Shown one piece after another: positions 46,154 to 55,066 of a stretch of 64,000 nucleotides of DNA. This stretch comes from JACVRW01 sp963757815. GTDB lineage: Bacteria > Actinomycetota > Thermoleophilia > Solirubrobacterales > Thermoleophilaceae. The stretch is from positions 186,001 through 250,000 of the forward strand of contig CAVWSN010000018.1 in the NCBI GenBank assembly GCA_963757815.1. The letters run 5' to 3'. The position numbers were made by a program, and so were the translations under genes. Numbering within the stretch: the stretch's first letter is position 1; every line of letters starts with the position of its first letter. The notes beneath the pieces were generated by a model, which saw only the letters and a list, made by a program, of their open reading frames with translations, did not search any database and was not told the DNA's origin.

Positions 46154-47128
46154 ATGGCCTTTCCCGCCACACGGCTGCGCAGGCTCCGCAAGACCGGCGT
46201 GCTGCGCGACCTCGTTCGTGAAACGCGTGTGTCGCCCTCGGATCTCGTCTATCCGATGTTCGTGCAGCTCGGCGAGGGCCGCACCCCGGTGGAGTCGATG
46301 CCCGGCGTCGAGCGCATGTCGATCTCGCACGCTGTCGAGGAGGCGGGCGAGGTGCACGGGCTCGGCATACCCGCGGTGCTGCTCTTCGGGCTGCCGGCCG
46401 AGAAGGACGAGCAGGCCTCGGGCGCGTACGACGACGAGGGCGTGGTCCAGCTCGCCGTCCGCGCCATCAAGGAGGCGCATCCGGAGCTCGTGACGATCAC
46501 CGACGTGTGCCTGTGCGCCTACACCTCGCACGGGCACTGCGGGGTCGTGCTCGAGGACGGCAGCGTCGACAACGACCTGACGCTCGAGCTGCTCGCCAAG
46601 ACGGCGATCTCCCACGCCCGCGCCGGGGCCGACGCCGTCGCGCCGAGCGACATGATGGACGGGCGCGTGGGCGCGCTGCGCTCGCAGCTCGACGCCGAGG
46701 GCCACAAGGACCTCCCGATAGTCGCCTACTCGGCGAAGTTCGCCTCGGCCTTCTACGGGCCGTTCCGCGAGGCCGCCGACTCCGCGCCGGCCTTCGGCGA
46801 CCGCCGCAGCTACCAGATGGACCCAGCGAACTCGGACGAGGCCGTGCGCGAGGCGCTGCTCGACGTGGAGGAAGGCGCCGACGTCGTGATGGTCAAGCCG
46901 GCGCTGCCGTACCTGGACGTGATCAGGCGAGTCAAGGAGGCGACCAATGTGCCGGTGGCGGCCTACAACGTGAGCGGCGAGTACGCCATGGTCAAGGCGG
47001 CCGCGGCAGCGGGGCACATCGACGAGCGGGCCATCGTCCTCGAGACGCTCACCGCGATACGGCGCGCCGGGGCCGACATCGTGATCACCTACCACGCGAA
47101 GGACGCGGCCAGATGGCTCAGCCGCTAG
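46154..47128 (+). CDS. hemB: Delta-aminolevulinic acid dehydratase (porphobilinogen synthase)
   Basis: 324 residues, standard. Condenses two ALA molecules into porphobilinogen for all tetrapyrroles. The zinc-type active site DVCLCAYTSHGHCG (three cysteines) and both catalytic lysines, in VAYSAKFASAFYGPF and MVKPALPYLD, are present. The stop overlaps the next gene by 16 bp; first gene of the heme run. Confidence 0.96.
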   Translation: MAFPATRLRRLRKTGVLRDLVRETRVSPSDLVYPMFVQLGEGRTPVESMPGVERMSISHAVEEAGEVHGLGIPAVLLFGLPAEKDEQASGAYDDEGVVQLAVRAIKEAHPELVTITDVCLCAYTSHGHCGVVLEDGSVDNDLTLELLAKTAISHARAGADAVAPSDMMDGRVGALRSQLDAEGHKDLPIVAYSAKFASAFYGPFREAADSAPAFGDRRSYQMDPANSDEAVREALLDVEEGADVVMVKPALPYLDVIRRVKEATNVPVAAYNVSGEYAMVKAAAAAGHIDERAIVLETLTAIRRAGADIVITYHAKDAARWLSR

Positions 47129-48184
47129 CCAAGGTCCGCAGCCGCCGCGGCGGCTCGGCCGTGCCGCTCGACGACGCCGACAAGCGGCTGCTCAACCTGC
47201 TGCAGGGCAGCTTCCCGCTCGCTCAGCGCCCGTTCGCTCACGTCGCCGGGCTGGCGGAGCTGTCGGAGGACGAGGTGCTCGGCCGCACCCGGCGGCTCCT
47301 GGACGAGCGCATCATCCGGGAGATCACGCCGATCTTCGACACGCGCGTGCTCGGCTACAGCTCGATGCTGGTGGCCGCGAAGGTGGACTCCGCGAACCCC
47401 TGGCGGGCCGCCAAGATCATCAACTCGCACCCGGGCGTATCACACAACTACCTGCGCGATCACGACTTCAACCTCTGGTTCACGATCGCGACCGAGCCGG
47501 ATTCGCCGTTGGGCCTCGACGGCACACTCGAGGTGTTGCAGCGGCTGACCGGAGCGCAGTCGGTGCGCCAGCTGCCGACGCTGCGGCTGTTCAAGATCCG
47601 CATGGACCTCGAGATGGAGAAGGGCACCGACGCGCTGGCCGCCGCCGCGGAGGCGATCGAGCACCGCGAGCCCGAGGCGATCCCGCTGTCCGAGCTCGAC
47701 GTCGCCACGATCCGTGCCACACAGGGGCCGATGGAAGTGACCCGCGAGCCCTACGCCCCCGCGTGCTGCGGAGCTCGGTATGTCGCAGGAGCAGCTGTTC
47801 GAGCAGCTCGAGTCCATGCGCGAGCGGCGCGCGCTCCGCCGCGTGGCCGCCATCCTCTTCCATCGCCGCGCCGGCTTCTCGGCGAACGGCATGGGGGTCT
47901 GGAACGTGCCCGAGGAGCGGATCCTCGAGCTGGGCCCGCGGATGTCCTCGTTCCGCGGCATCTCGCACTGCTACCAGCGGCCGACGTACTCGGACTGGCC
48001 CTACTCGGTGTTCACGATGGCCCACGGGCGCTCGAAGGAGGAGTGCGACGCGATCCTCGACTCGATCGCGGCCGACACCGGGATCGAGGACCGGCGCACG
48101 CTCTACTCGTCGACCGAGTTCAAGAAGATCCGCCTGCGCTACTTCACGGACGAGTACAAGCGGTGGGAAGCGGAGCACGGCTAG
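47113..48184 (+). CDS. Fused siroheme-decarboxylase-like protein (AhbA-AhbB/NirDL, Lrp/AsnC fold), frameshifted
   Basis: Two Lrp/AsnC-like halves in one gene of about 356 residues (repaired). Half one: DKRLLNLLQGSFPLAQRPF, TPIFDTRVLGYSSMLVAAKV, GVSHNYLRDHDFNLWFTI. Half two: RRVAAILFHRRAGFSANGM, GISHCYQRPTYSDWPYSVF. The HNYxRxHxxNLWF pattern is that of Ahb siroheme decarboxylases and NirD/L, not of DNA-binding Lrp regulators, and the hemB-hemL context agrees. They convert siroheme to didecarboxysiroheme for heme or heme d1. The frame changes at about 47763-47770 by one extra base. Confidence 0.8.
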
Positions 48185-49452
48185 GCAGCCGCTCGGCTGA
48201 GGCGTACGAGCGCGCCCTCGAGCTCCTGCCCGGCGGGGTCAACTCCCCGGTCCGCGCGATGCGCTCGATCGGCCGCGACCCGATCTTCATCGCGCGCGGC
48301 GAGGGCGCAGAGCTGGTCGACGTAGACGGCCGGCGCTACGTCGACTGGGTGATGTCGTGGGGGCCGCTCATCGCCGGCCACGCACATCCGGAGGTGGTCT
48401 CTGCCGTCCAGGCCGCCGCCGCGGCGGGCACGAGCTTCGGAGCGCCGACCGAGGCCGAGGTCGAGCTGGCCGCCGAGGTGGCCGAACGGGTTCCGTCGGC
48501 AGAGATGGTGCGCATGACGTCGTCCGGCACCGAGGCGTCGATGAGCGCGATACGGCTCGCGCGTGCCGCCACCGGCCGTGACCGCATCGTCAAGTTCGCG
48601 GGCGCCTATCACGGTCACGTCGACGGCTTGCTCGCGGACGCGGGCTCGGGGCTGGCGACGCAGGGGATTCCGGCGAGCCCCGGTGTGACCGCGGCCCAGG
48701 CCGCCGACACGCTCGTGGTGCCGTGGAACGACCGCCAAGGAGTCGAGCGCGCACTCAGCGGCGGGACGGTCGCCGCGCTCATCTGCGAGCCCTACCCCGG
48801 CAACATGGGAGTGGTCCCGCCAGAGCCGGGCTACCTCGCATTCCTGCGCCAGGCCACCGAAGCGGCGGGAGCGCTGCTCGTGTTCGACGAGGTGATCTCC
48901 GGCTTCCGGGTGGCGCGCGGCGGCGCCCAGCAACGTGAGCGCGTGACCCCGGACCTGACGGTCCTGGGCAAGATCGTCGGGGGCGGGCTGCCCGCGGCCG
49001 CCTATGCGGGCCCGCGCGAGCTGATGGAGCACGTGGCGCCGGCGGGCCAGGTCTACCAGGCGGGCACCCTCTCGGGGAACCCGCTCGCCACCGCCGCCGG
49101 GCTGGCGACACTGCGGCTGCTGGACGAGGAGGCCTATCGCCGCCTCAACGTGACCACCCGCGCGCTCGCGAGCGCGATCGACGTGGTCGCCGGCGGCCTG
49201 CCGGTGCGGGTCCAGTGGACCACCGGCCTGCTGACGCTCTTCTTCAGCGAGCGCTTCGTGAGCGACTACGAGGCGGCGAGGGACTGCGACACGGAGGCAT
49301 ACGCAGCTTTCTGCCGGGCGATGCTCGACCGGGGCGTCTACCTGCCTCCGTCGCAATTCGAGGCCTGGTTCCCCTCACTCGCCCATTCGGAGGCGCACGT
49401 CGAGCGGACCGTCGAGGCGGTGGGCGATGCACTGCGGGAGACGTTCCGGTGA
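48163..49452 (+). CDS. hemL: Glutamate-1-semialdehyde 2,1-aminomutase
   Basis: 429 residues from GTG 48163, overlapping the previous gene by 22 bp; this start gives the usual SAEAYERALELLPGGVNSPV beginning close to the N-terminus. PLP-enzyme motifs: SSGTEASMSAIRLAR, FAGAYHGHVDGLL, FDEVISGFRVA, the Schiff-base lysine in TVLGKIVGGGLP. Forms 5-aminolevulinate from glutamate 1-semialdehyde (C5 pathway). GTGA overlap with the next gene. Confidence 0.96.
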   Translation: MGSGARLGSRSAEAYERALELLPGGVNSPVRAMRSIGRDPIFIARGEGAELVDVDGRRYVDWVMSWGPLIAGHAHPEVVSAVQAAAAAGTSFGAPTEAEVELAAEVAERVPSAEMVRMTSSGTEASMSAIRLARAATGRDRIVKFAGAYHGHVDGLLADAGSGLATQGIPASPGVTAAQAADTLVVPWNDRQGVERALSGGTVAALICEPYPGNMGVVPPEPGYLAFLRQATEAAGALLVFDEVISGFRVARGGAQQRERVTPDLTVLGKIVGGGLPAAAYAGPRELMEHVAPAGQVYQAGTLSGNPLATAAGLATLRLLDEEAYRRLNVTTRALASAIDVVAGGLPVRVQWTTGLLTLFFSERFVSDYEAARDCDTEAYAAFCRAMLDRGVYLPPSQFEAWFPSLAHSEAHVERTVEAVGDALRETFR

Positions 49453-49826
49453 GCCTGCTCGCCGAGGTGGTAGCCGCGGCAGACCCCGCCCTGGCGGGCC
49501 ACGCCGTTCCGGAGCCGGGGCCCGGCCGCTTCGAGGAGCTCGAGGCCGGCCCCGAGCGCCGGTTTGTGCTGGAGGCCGTCCACGAGGGCTACCTGATGCA
49601 CTACGGAGAGCCGCGCGCCTTCTCCGACCTTGATGAGGACCTGCGGCTGCTCGCCGGCGACGCGCTCTACGCGCTCGGTCTCTCGCGGCTCGCGGAGACC
49701 GGCGACCTCGAGGCCGTCGCCGAGCTCGCCGACCTCATCTCGCGCTCGGCACGAGCGCACGCAGAGCAGCGTCCCGGCGACGCGGAGGCGCTCTGGGAGC
49801 GCAGCGCGGAGCTGCTGGCGCGATAG
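49449..49826 (+). CDS. Small helical protein of unknown function
   Basis: 125 residues, acidic and mostly helical, no transmembrane helix, no cysteines; not recognised. GTG start overlaps the hemL stop, so it is translated with the heme genes and leads, after 90 bp, to qcrA. HEGYLMHYGEPRAF and DLRLLAGDALYALGL are the most distinctive stretches. Could be a partner of heme or respiratory assembly, by context only. Confidence 0.7.
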   Translation: MSLLAEVVAAADPALAGHAVPEPGPGRFEELEAGPERRFVLEAVHEGYLMHYGEPRAFSDLDEDLRLLAGDALYALGLSRLAETGDLEAVAELADLISRSARAHAEQRPGDAEALWERSAELLAR

Positions 49827-49916
49827 GCTCCGGCGCCCCTGGGGCGCAGGGCGTTGTGCGCTCCGTAACCATGTTGGCATTACCCTTTGCCGAGCGGAAG
49901 AATCCGTATTCGGTCC

Positions 49917-50588
49917 GTGGCTGACTCACCCCCTCCAAAGATCGACAAGACCTCCCGTTACACCGAGGCTCGCGGTGTGGCGGGCGCCTTCGAGGGTGAG
50001 ACGATGACCCGGCGCGGACTGATGACCGGCACTGCGCTGGCCGCCGGCGGCATCGCCACGATGGCGTTCGCGCTGCCCGCGCTCGGCTTCGCGCTCGGCC
50101 CGATCTTCGAGGACACGACCCCCACGCGCTGGCAGGACGTGGGCCCGGAGGACGACTTCAGCGAGGAGACCTACGTCCAGCGCGTGATCAACATCGCGCC
50201 GGACATCGGCGAGGCCGGCAAGACGACGATCTACGTGCGCACCTTCAACCCGGATCGCGACAAGGTCATCGAGGGCCAGGACCCGCAGCCGTTCGTCGCG
50301 ATCTCGACGCGCTGCGCGCACCTGGGCTGTCCGGTGCGGTACATCCAGGCGTCCCAGAAGTTCCTCTGTCCATGCCACGGCGGCGTCTACGGCTTCGAGG
50401 GTGAGGTCGAGGGCGGCCCGCCGGTGCGCCCGCTGGATCGCTTCTACACGCGGGTCGAGGCCGGCAGGGTCGAGGTCGGCGACCGCTTCTCGCTGAACTC
50501 CGACCTCGAGCGCTTCGCGCCACGTGACCCGTCGAACCACCTCGACGGGCTCTGGCAATATCTCTACCCCTCGAGGCCCACGACATGA
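49917..50588 (+). CDS. qcrA: Menaquinol-cytochrome c reductase Rieske iron-sulfur subunit
   Basis: 223 residues from GTG 49917 (an upstream TTG at 49887 would add ten residues). One N-terminal helix (GIATMAFALPALGFALG) preceded by a twin-arginine-like TRRGLMTG, then the Rieske domain with CAHLGC and CPCHGG ligands for the 2Fe-2S cluster. The tatA-tatC genes at 55.1-56.1 kb could supply the export route. Its stop overlaps the qcrB start by 4 bp. Confidence 0.92.
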   Translation: MADSPPPKIDKTSRYTEARGVAGAFEGETMTRRGLMTGTALAAGGIATMAFALPALGFALGPIFEDTTPTRWQDVGPEDDFSEETYVQRVINIAPDIGEAGKTTIYVRTFNPDRDKVIEGQDPQPFVAISTRCAHLGCPVRYIQASQKFLCPCHGGVYGFEGEVEGGPPVRPLDRFYTRVEAGRVEVGDRFSLNSDLERFAPRDPSNHLDGLWQYLYPSRPTT

Positions 50589-51401
50589 CCCCTCCGCTGC
50601 CACGGGCACTCCGACCGAAGCCGCCCCGCCCGGGCGACGGGCGCAACGGTCCCAACGGCCCCGTCGTCGCCCCGCCAAAGCCGACCGTCAAGGACCGGAC
50701 ACTCGAGGGCGGCGCGTCCGCCGTCGGCTGGCTCGACGAGCGCACCGGCCTCAGCCCGTTCCTGCGCGTCTTCCTCTTCCGCAAGGTCCCGAAGGGGACG
50801 AACTGGTACTACACGCTCGGCTCGGCGACCCTGTTCGCCTTCCTCTCGCAGGCGGTCACGGGCGTGTTCCTGGCGATGTACTACGAGCCCGACGCCTCGC
50901 GTGCCTACGAGTCCGCCTCGCGCATCACCAACGAGGTGTTCCTCGGCGAGTTCGTTCGCGGCATGCACAAGTGGGGCTCGACGGTGATGATCATCCTGAT
51001 CTTCCTGCATATGGGCAGGACCTTCGTGTTCGGGGCCTACAAGTACCCGCGCGAGCTCAACTGGGTGATCGGCGTCGTGCTGCTCGTGCTGACGCTGTTG
51101 ATGGGCCTGACCGGCTACCTGTTGCCCTTCGACCAGCGCTCGTTCTGGGCCACGGTGGTGGCCGTCGAACATCAACGCGTCCGGCCCGCTCGTCGGCCCC
51201 TTCCTGGCCGATTTCCTGCGCGCGGGCGCGGAGTTCGGGCCGACCACGATCCCGCGCTTCTATGCGCTCCACATGCTCCTCGTGCCGGGTCTGATCGTGG
51301 CGTTGATCGGCGCCCATCTCTACCTGGTGGCGAAGCTCGGGACCACGGCGCCGCCGTGGCTCAAGGCCGAGAAGAAGGACCTCCTGACCGAGGAGATCTG
51401 A
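50585..51401 (+). CDS. qcrB: Cytochrome b (b6-like) subunit, frameshifted
   Basis: About 271 residues repaired; comparable to Bacillus QcrB and chloroplast b6, with four core helices and an N-terminal extension. Heme ligand region HKWGSTVMIILIFLHMGRTF and the GYLLPFDQRSFWA Qo segment are visible. The frame shifts near 51163-51168 (VVAV then NINASGPLVG); one extra base explains it. Stop TGA at 51399-51401. Oxidises menaquinol with QcrA and QcrC. Confidence 0.9.
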
Positions 51402-51408
51402 GGCCACC

Positions 51409-52125
51409 GTGAACGCACGCGAGCGCGAGGAGTACCTGCGCGACTACTCGATCATGAAGAACCAGGGGAAGCCCTTCTTCCCCTACGCGATCGCCAAGGA
51501 CTCGATCATGGCGTGCGTCACGCTGGGCGTGATCATCCTGATGTCGATCGTGTTGGGCGCCGAGCTCGGGGAGAAGGCGGACCCGACCACCACCACCTAC
51601 ACGCCGCGGCCCGAGTGGTACTTCTTCTTCCTGTTCGAGCTGCTGCGCGTGGTCAAGCCGCCGGAGCTCGTCTTCCTCGCGACGATCGGCATCCCGACGC
51701 TCTGTCTCGTCCTGCTGCTGCTCCTGCCGTTCTACGACCGCGGCCCCGAACGGAACCCGCTGCGCCGGCCGATCGCGATGATCGCCGCCCTCGCCACGGT
51801 CGCGGCGATGGCCTACCTCACGGTGCTCGGCGCCCTGGCGGGCTCGCCCACGGAGATCGAGCTGGCGACGGCGCCGCAATACGAGGAGGGCAGGGCCATC
51901 ACCGCGTCCTCGGGCTGCCTCGGCTGCCACAAGATCGGCGAGAACGGCAACACGCTGGGCCCGAACCTCACCGAGATCGGCGCGCGGCTCGGCCCGGACG
52001 CGATCGCGCGCACGCTGGTCAACCCGACCTCGCCGATGCCGTCCTACGCGTCGCTCCGAGAGAACAACCCCGAGCAGTTCGACAAGCTCGTCGAGTACGT
52101 GGCCTCGCTCAAGGGCGAGGAGTAG
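51409..52125 (+). CDS. qcrC: Cytochrome b subunit IV-cytochrome c fusion
   Basis: 238 residues. The N-terminal 135 residues are a subunit-IV-like cytochrome b C-terminal half with PRPEWYFFFLFELLRV (PEWY motif of the Qo site) and three helices; the C-terminal 80 residues are a mono-heme cytochrome c domain with SGCLGCHKIG and a distal Met in SPMPSY. This is the Bacillus QcrC layout. Start GTG 51409, 7 bp after qcrB. Confidence 0.92.
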   Translation: MNAREREEYLRDYSIMKNQGKPFFPYAIAKDSIMACVTLGVIILMSIVLGAELGEKADPTTTTYTPRPEWYFFFLFELLRVVKPPELVFLATIGIPTLCLVLLLLLPFYDRGPERNPLRRPIAMIAALATVAAMAYLTVLGALAGSPTEIELATAPQYEEGRAITASSGCLGCHKIGENGNTLGPNLTEIGARLGPDAIARTLVNPTSPMPSYASLRENNPEQFDKLVEYVASLKGEE

Positions 52126-52130
52126 CCCGT

Positions 52131-52832
52131 GTGAGCGGGGGCAGCCCCGCGTCCGGGACGTTGCCCGAGACGCAGGTGCGAGCGATGTTCGATCGCATCG
52201 CGCGCGTTTACGACCGCATGAACTCCGTGATGACCGCGGGCATGCACCATGCCTGGCGGCGGCGGGCTGTCGACCTCGCCGGCGTGGGTGCGGGCTCGCG
52301 TGCGCTCGACGTGGCCACCGGCACCGGCGACCTCGCGATCGAGCTCGCCGCCCGGGGAGCATCGGTGATCGGTGTGGACTTCTCCCCGGCCATGCTCGAC
52401 CTGGCGCGCGGGAAGGCGCCGGACATCGACTTCGAGGAGGGCGATGCGCTTGCGCTGCGCTTCGCCGACGGCGAGTTCGACGCGACGACGGTGGGCTTCG
52501 GGGCCCGCAACTTCGCCGACCTCGACAAGGGGCTCCACGAGCTCGCTCGGGTGACGAAGCCGGGCGGACGCGTGGTGGTGCTCGAGATCACGACGCCCCA
52601 GCGGGCGCCGCTGTCCTGGTTCTTCCGCGTCTGGTTCGACCACGCGGTGCCGGCGCTCGGCCGGCTCGCGGGTGATTCCGATGCCTACACCTACCTGCCG
52701 AGCAGCGTCCGCCGTTTTCCCGGCCCGGAGCAGTTGGCCGCGCGCATGGCGGCCGCCGGCCTCGCCGACGTGCGCTGGATCCTCACCGCCGGCGGGATCA
52801 TCGCGATCCACTCGGGTACACGCACGCCGTGA
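52131..52832 (+). CDS. menG: Demethylmenaquinone methyltransferase
   Basis: 233 residues from GTG 52131. UbiE/MenG family: FDRIARVYDRMNSVMTAGMH at the N-terminus, SAM motif LDVATGTGDLAIELA, and VGFGARNFADL plus RVTKPGGRVVVLE. Makes menaquinone from demethylmenaquinone, the quinone that the adjacent QcrABC oxidises. Stop overlaps the next GTG (GTGA). Confidence 0.93.
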   Translation: MSGGSPASGTLPETQVRAMFDRIARVYDRMNSVMTAGMHHAWRRRAVDLAGVGAGSRALDVATGTGDLAIELAARGASVIGVDFSPAMLDLARGKAPDIDFEEGDALALRFADGEFDATTVGFGARNFADLDKGLHELARVTKPGGRVVVLEITTPQRAPLSWFFRVWFDHAVPALGRLAGDSDAYTYLPSSVRRFPGPEQLAARMAAAGLADVRWILTAGGIIAIHSGTRTP

Positions 52833-53809
52833 ACACGACCCAGGCGCAGCTGGGCGCTGTCCTCGCGGCCGGTGGGCCGGAGCTGGCACGGCTCCTCGAG
52901 CGGACCGAGCTGCGCCTGGCCGAGATTGCCGCCGGACACGGCGGGCGGCTCGCCGCGCATGCGGACGGGACACTCTCGGCCGGAGGAAAGCGCCTGCGCC
53001 CGATACTCGTCTTTCTGTGCGGGGATGGCGACAGCGAGGGGCTCGTGTCTGCGGCGGCCGCCGTCGAGCTGCTCCACATGGCGACCCTGGTGCACGACGA
53101 CGTGCTGGATCGCGCCGAGCTGCGACGCGGCCGGCCCACGGTGTTCGCCTCGGCGGGCCGGTTGGCGGCCACGGCCACCGGCGACCTGCTCTTCTCGCGC
53201 GCCTTCGCGGAGCTGGCGCGCCCGGGCGCGGAGGAGGCCGTGCGCGCCCTGTCGGACGCCTCGTCGGCGCTCGCGCGCGGGGAGCTCATGCAGCGCGCCG
53301 ACGCCTGGAACACGGAGGTCACCCCTGAGCGCTACCTCGAGCGCTGCCGGCTGAAGACCGGCAGCCTGTTCGACGCCTCCTGCCGCCTCGGCGCCCTGTT
53401 CGGGGGCCGCCCCGACCTGGCTGCGCCGCTCGGATGCTTCGGCGAGCGCGTGGGCCTCGCGTTCCAGATGCTGGACGACGTGCTCGACGTCTCCGGCCCG
53501 GCCGCGCGCACGGGCAAGCCGCGCGGGACAGATCTGCTCGACGGCACGGTGACGCTGCCGCTCATCCTGGCGCGCCGGAGCGACCCGGCGCTGGCGGCCG
53601 TCGACCTGCGGCGCGAGGTTCGCGATGCGGCCGCCGCGGCAGCGCTCTGCGACAGCATCGCCGCGACCGGCGCGCTCGACGAGGCCCGGGACCGCGCGCT
53701 CGCGCATGTCGCGGAGGCAAAGGCCGGCCTTGCAGAGCTCGACCTCTCGGACGCCCGCCGGCGCGCTCTCAACCTCGTGGCCGACGGCGTCGTCGAGCGC
53801 TACGCCTAG
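52829..53809 (+). CDS. Polyprenyl diphosphate synthase (all-trans, menaquinone side chain)
   Basis: 326 residues, class I trans-isoprenyl synthase: GGKRLRPILV, first Asp-rich motif LVHDDVLDRAELRRG, second in LAFQMLDDVLDVSG. The small residue pattern upstream of the first Asp motif suggests a long-chain product. With menG it builds menaquinone. The second motif reads DDVLD rather than DDILD, still a functional variant. Confidence 0.92.
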   Translation: MNTTQAQLGAVLAAGGPELARLLERTELRLAEIAAGHGGRLAAHADGTLSAGGKRLRPILVFLCGDGDSEGLVSAAAAVELLHMATLVHDDVLDRAELRRGRPTVFASAGRLAATATGDLLFSRAFAELARPGAEEAVRALSDASSALARGELMQRADAWNTEVTPERYLERCRLKTGSLFDASCRLGALFGGRPDLAAPLGCFGERVGLAFQMLDDVLDVSGPAARTGKPRGTDLLDGTVTLPLILARRSDPALAAVDLRREVRDAAAAAALCDSIAATGALDEARDRALAHVAEAKAGLAELDLSDARRRALNLVADGVVERYA

Positions 53810-53826
53810 GGCGAGACTGCCCGAGG
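53805..53826. terminator. Small hairpin between convergent genes
   Basis: Imperfect stem of about 7 bp with one mismatch and a 6-base loop in the 18-bp gap; weak, no T-run. Confidence 0.3.
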
Positions 53827-53827
53827 C

Positions 53828-54274
53828 TCAGAAATCTTCAGGCAGGATGGCGTTCGCCTCGAGCGCCCCGACGAAGCGCTCGATCTCGTCGGCCATGTTC
53901 GCGCGCATGAGGCGCTTGTAGTCGCGGGCGAGCGCGTCGTTGCCGCGGTCGAGCTCTTCGTCGAACGCCTCGACGTTCTCCTGGGTGAAGACGCCCTCGC
54001 GATACACGTCGCAGTTCGGGCAGTGGAGGAGGACGTTCCAACTGGTGGGACCGGCCTCTTCCCACTGGACCGGGTACACAAGCTCGGAGGCGCACTCGAC
54101 GCAGATGTGCAGATCCTGCTTCGGCTCGGCGGGGATGTGCTCGGGCGCCTGCGGCGCGGCGCCTTCGGGCCGGGAGGCGTCCGTGTCCTTGTTGAAGTAC
54201 ACGACCTCGATCGTCTTCCCGCTCGGGAGAACCACTCGCTTCGTGTAGTGGGTCTGTTCGCCGTGGCTTTCCAT
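53828..54274 (-). CDS. Zinc-ribbon protein of unknown function
   Basis: 148 residues from ATG 54274, which has AAGAGG at a workable distance (ATG 54283 would sit on it). Two CxxC pairs (CVEC and CPNC, 26 residues between the pairs) make a zinc ribbon in the middle; the N-terminus has a beta-strand-rich RVVLPSGKTIEVVYFN and the C-terminus is helical. Soluble. No family recognised. An imperfect dyad lies about 60 bp upstream. Confidence 0.7.
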   Translation of the reverse strand: MESHGEQTHYTKRVVLPSGKTIEVVYFNKDTDASRPEGAAPQAPEHIPAEPKQDLHICVECASELVYPVQWEEAGPTSWNVLLHCPNCDVYREGVFTQENVEAFDEELDRGNDALARDYKRLMRANMADEIERFVGALEANAILPEDF

Positions 54275-54331
54275 CTCTCGCATCCTCTTGGCTCCGGTAT
54301 CGGCACCGGTCGGCCGAACTTGAAGGGAAAT

Positions 54332-54348
54332 TGACGGACCTTCTGTCA
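54332..54348. promoter_or_regulatory. Operator-like dyad upstream of the zinc-ribbon gene
   Basis: TGACGGACCTTCTGTCA: a 17-bp near-palindrome (7-bp half sites with one mismatch, 3-bp centre) in the 144-bp gap before the zinc-ribbon gene. Could be a repressor site; regulator unknown. Confidence 0.3.
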
Positions 54349-54418
54349 GTCCAACCGGTGTGTATGTCCTTACTTACGCCGCGGGCGCGAACTTGGACGT
54401 GATATGTCGCACGGAACT

Positions 54419-55000
54419 TCAGGATTCGCGCCGCGGGCCGCCCTCGTAGCGGGACTCCGTGGCGTCGACTTGGCCGTGGTAGTGGCTGCCGAGCTCGGGG
54501 TGGCCATAGGGGCGCTCGGCCGGCCGGTCGAGCGCCATGAACGACAGCTGGGCGATCGGCTTCCCGGGCCAGAGCACGATCGGAACCCTGGTGAGGTTGG
54601 TGATCTCGAGCGTGAGGTTTCCGCTGAAGCCCGGATCCACAAAGCCGGCGGTGGCGTGCACGATCAGGCCGAGCCGGCCCAGGGAGCTCTTGCCCTCGAT
54701 TCTCGCGACCAGGTCGTCCGGCATCGCGACGGACTCGACGGTCGTGCCGAGCACGAACTCGCCGGGATGGATCACGAAGGACTGGTCGCCCTCGATCTTC
54801 ACGTGCTCGGTCACGCCCTGCGGAGGCTCCGCGAGGTCGATCGCCGGCAGCCGGTGGTTGTGAAAGACGCGGAAGGACGGGCCCAGCTTGAGGTCGACGC
54901 TCGCGGGCTGGACCATCTCGGGATCCCAGGGGTCGATCCTGATGCGGCCCTCGTCCACCAGGCGCCGGATCGTGCCGTCCGAGAGGACTGAGCCGCTCAC
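54419..55000 (-). CDS. dcd: dCTP deaminase
   Basis: 193 residues from GTG 55000. Trimeric dUTPase-like fold: PASVDLKLGPSFRVF, HPGEFVLGTTVE, the signature IEGKSSLGRLGL and HATAGFVDPGFSG, then PIAQLSFM. Deaminates dCTP to dUTP for thymidylate supply. Divergent from tatA over 66 bp. Confidence 0.94.
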   Translation of the reverse strand: MSGSVLSDGTIRRLVDEGRIRIDPWDPEMVQPASVDLKLGPSFRVFHNHRLPAIDLAEPPQGVTEHVKIEGDQSFVIHPGEFVLGTTVESVAMPDDLVARIEGKSSLGRLGLIVHATAGFVDPGFSGNLTLEITNLTRVPIVLWPGKPIAQLSFMALDRPAERPYGHPELGSHYHGQVDATESRYEGGPRRES

Positions 55001-55066
55001 GCGCGCATCCTCGCAATTCGAGGCGACGCGGTGCCCCCACGCCGCGCCGCTACCATGCGAAGAACC

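Noticed and set aside
46207..46230. Possible third parS in hemB (GTGAAACG)
   Set aside because: Only the right half matches; the left half does not.
46507..49452. 981-codon plus frame across hemB, the Ahb-like gene and hemL
   Set aside because: It runs out of frame through hemB, the first Ahb half and then hemL only because of the frameshift at about 47765; real genes are assigned separately.
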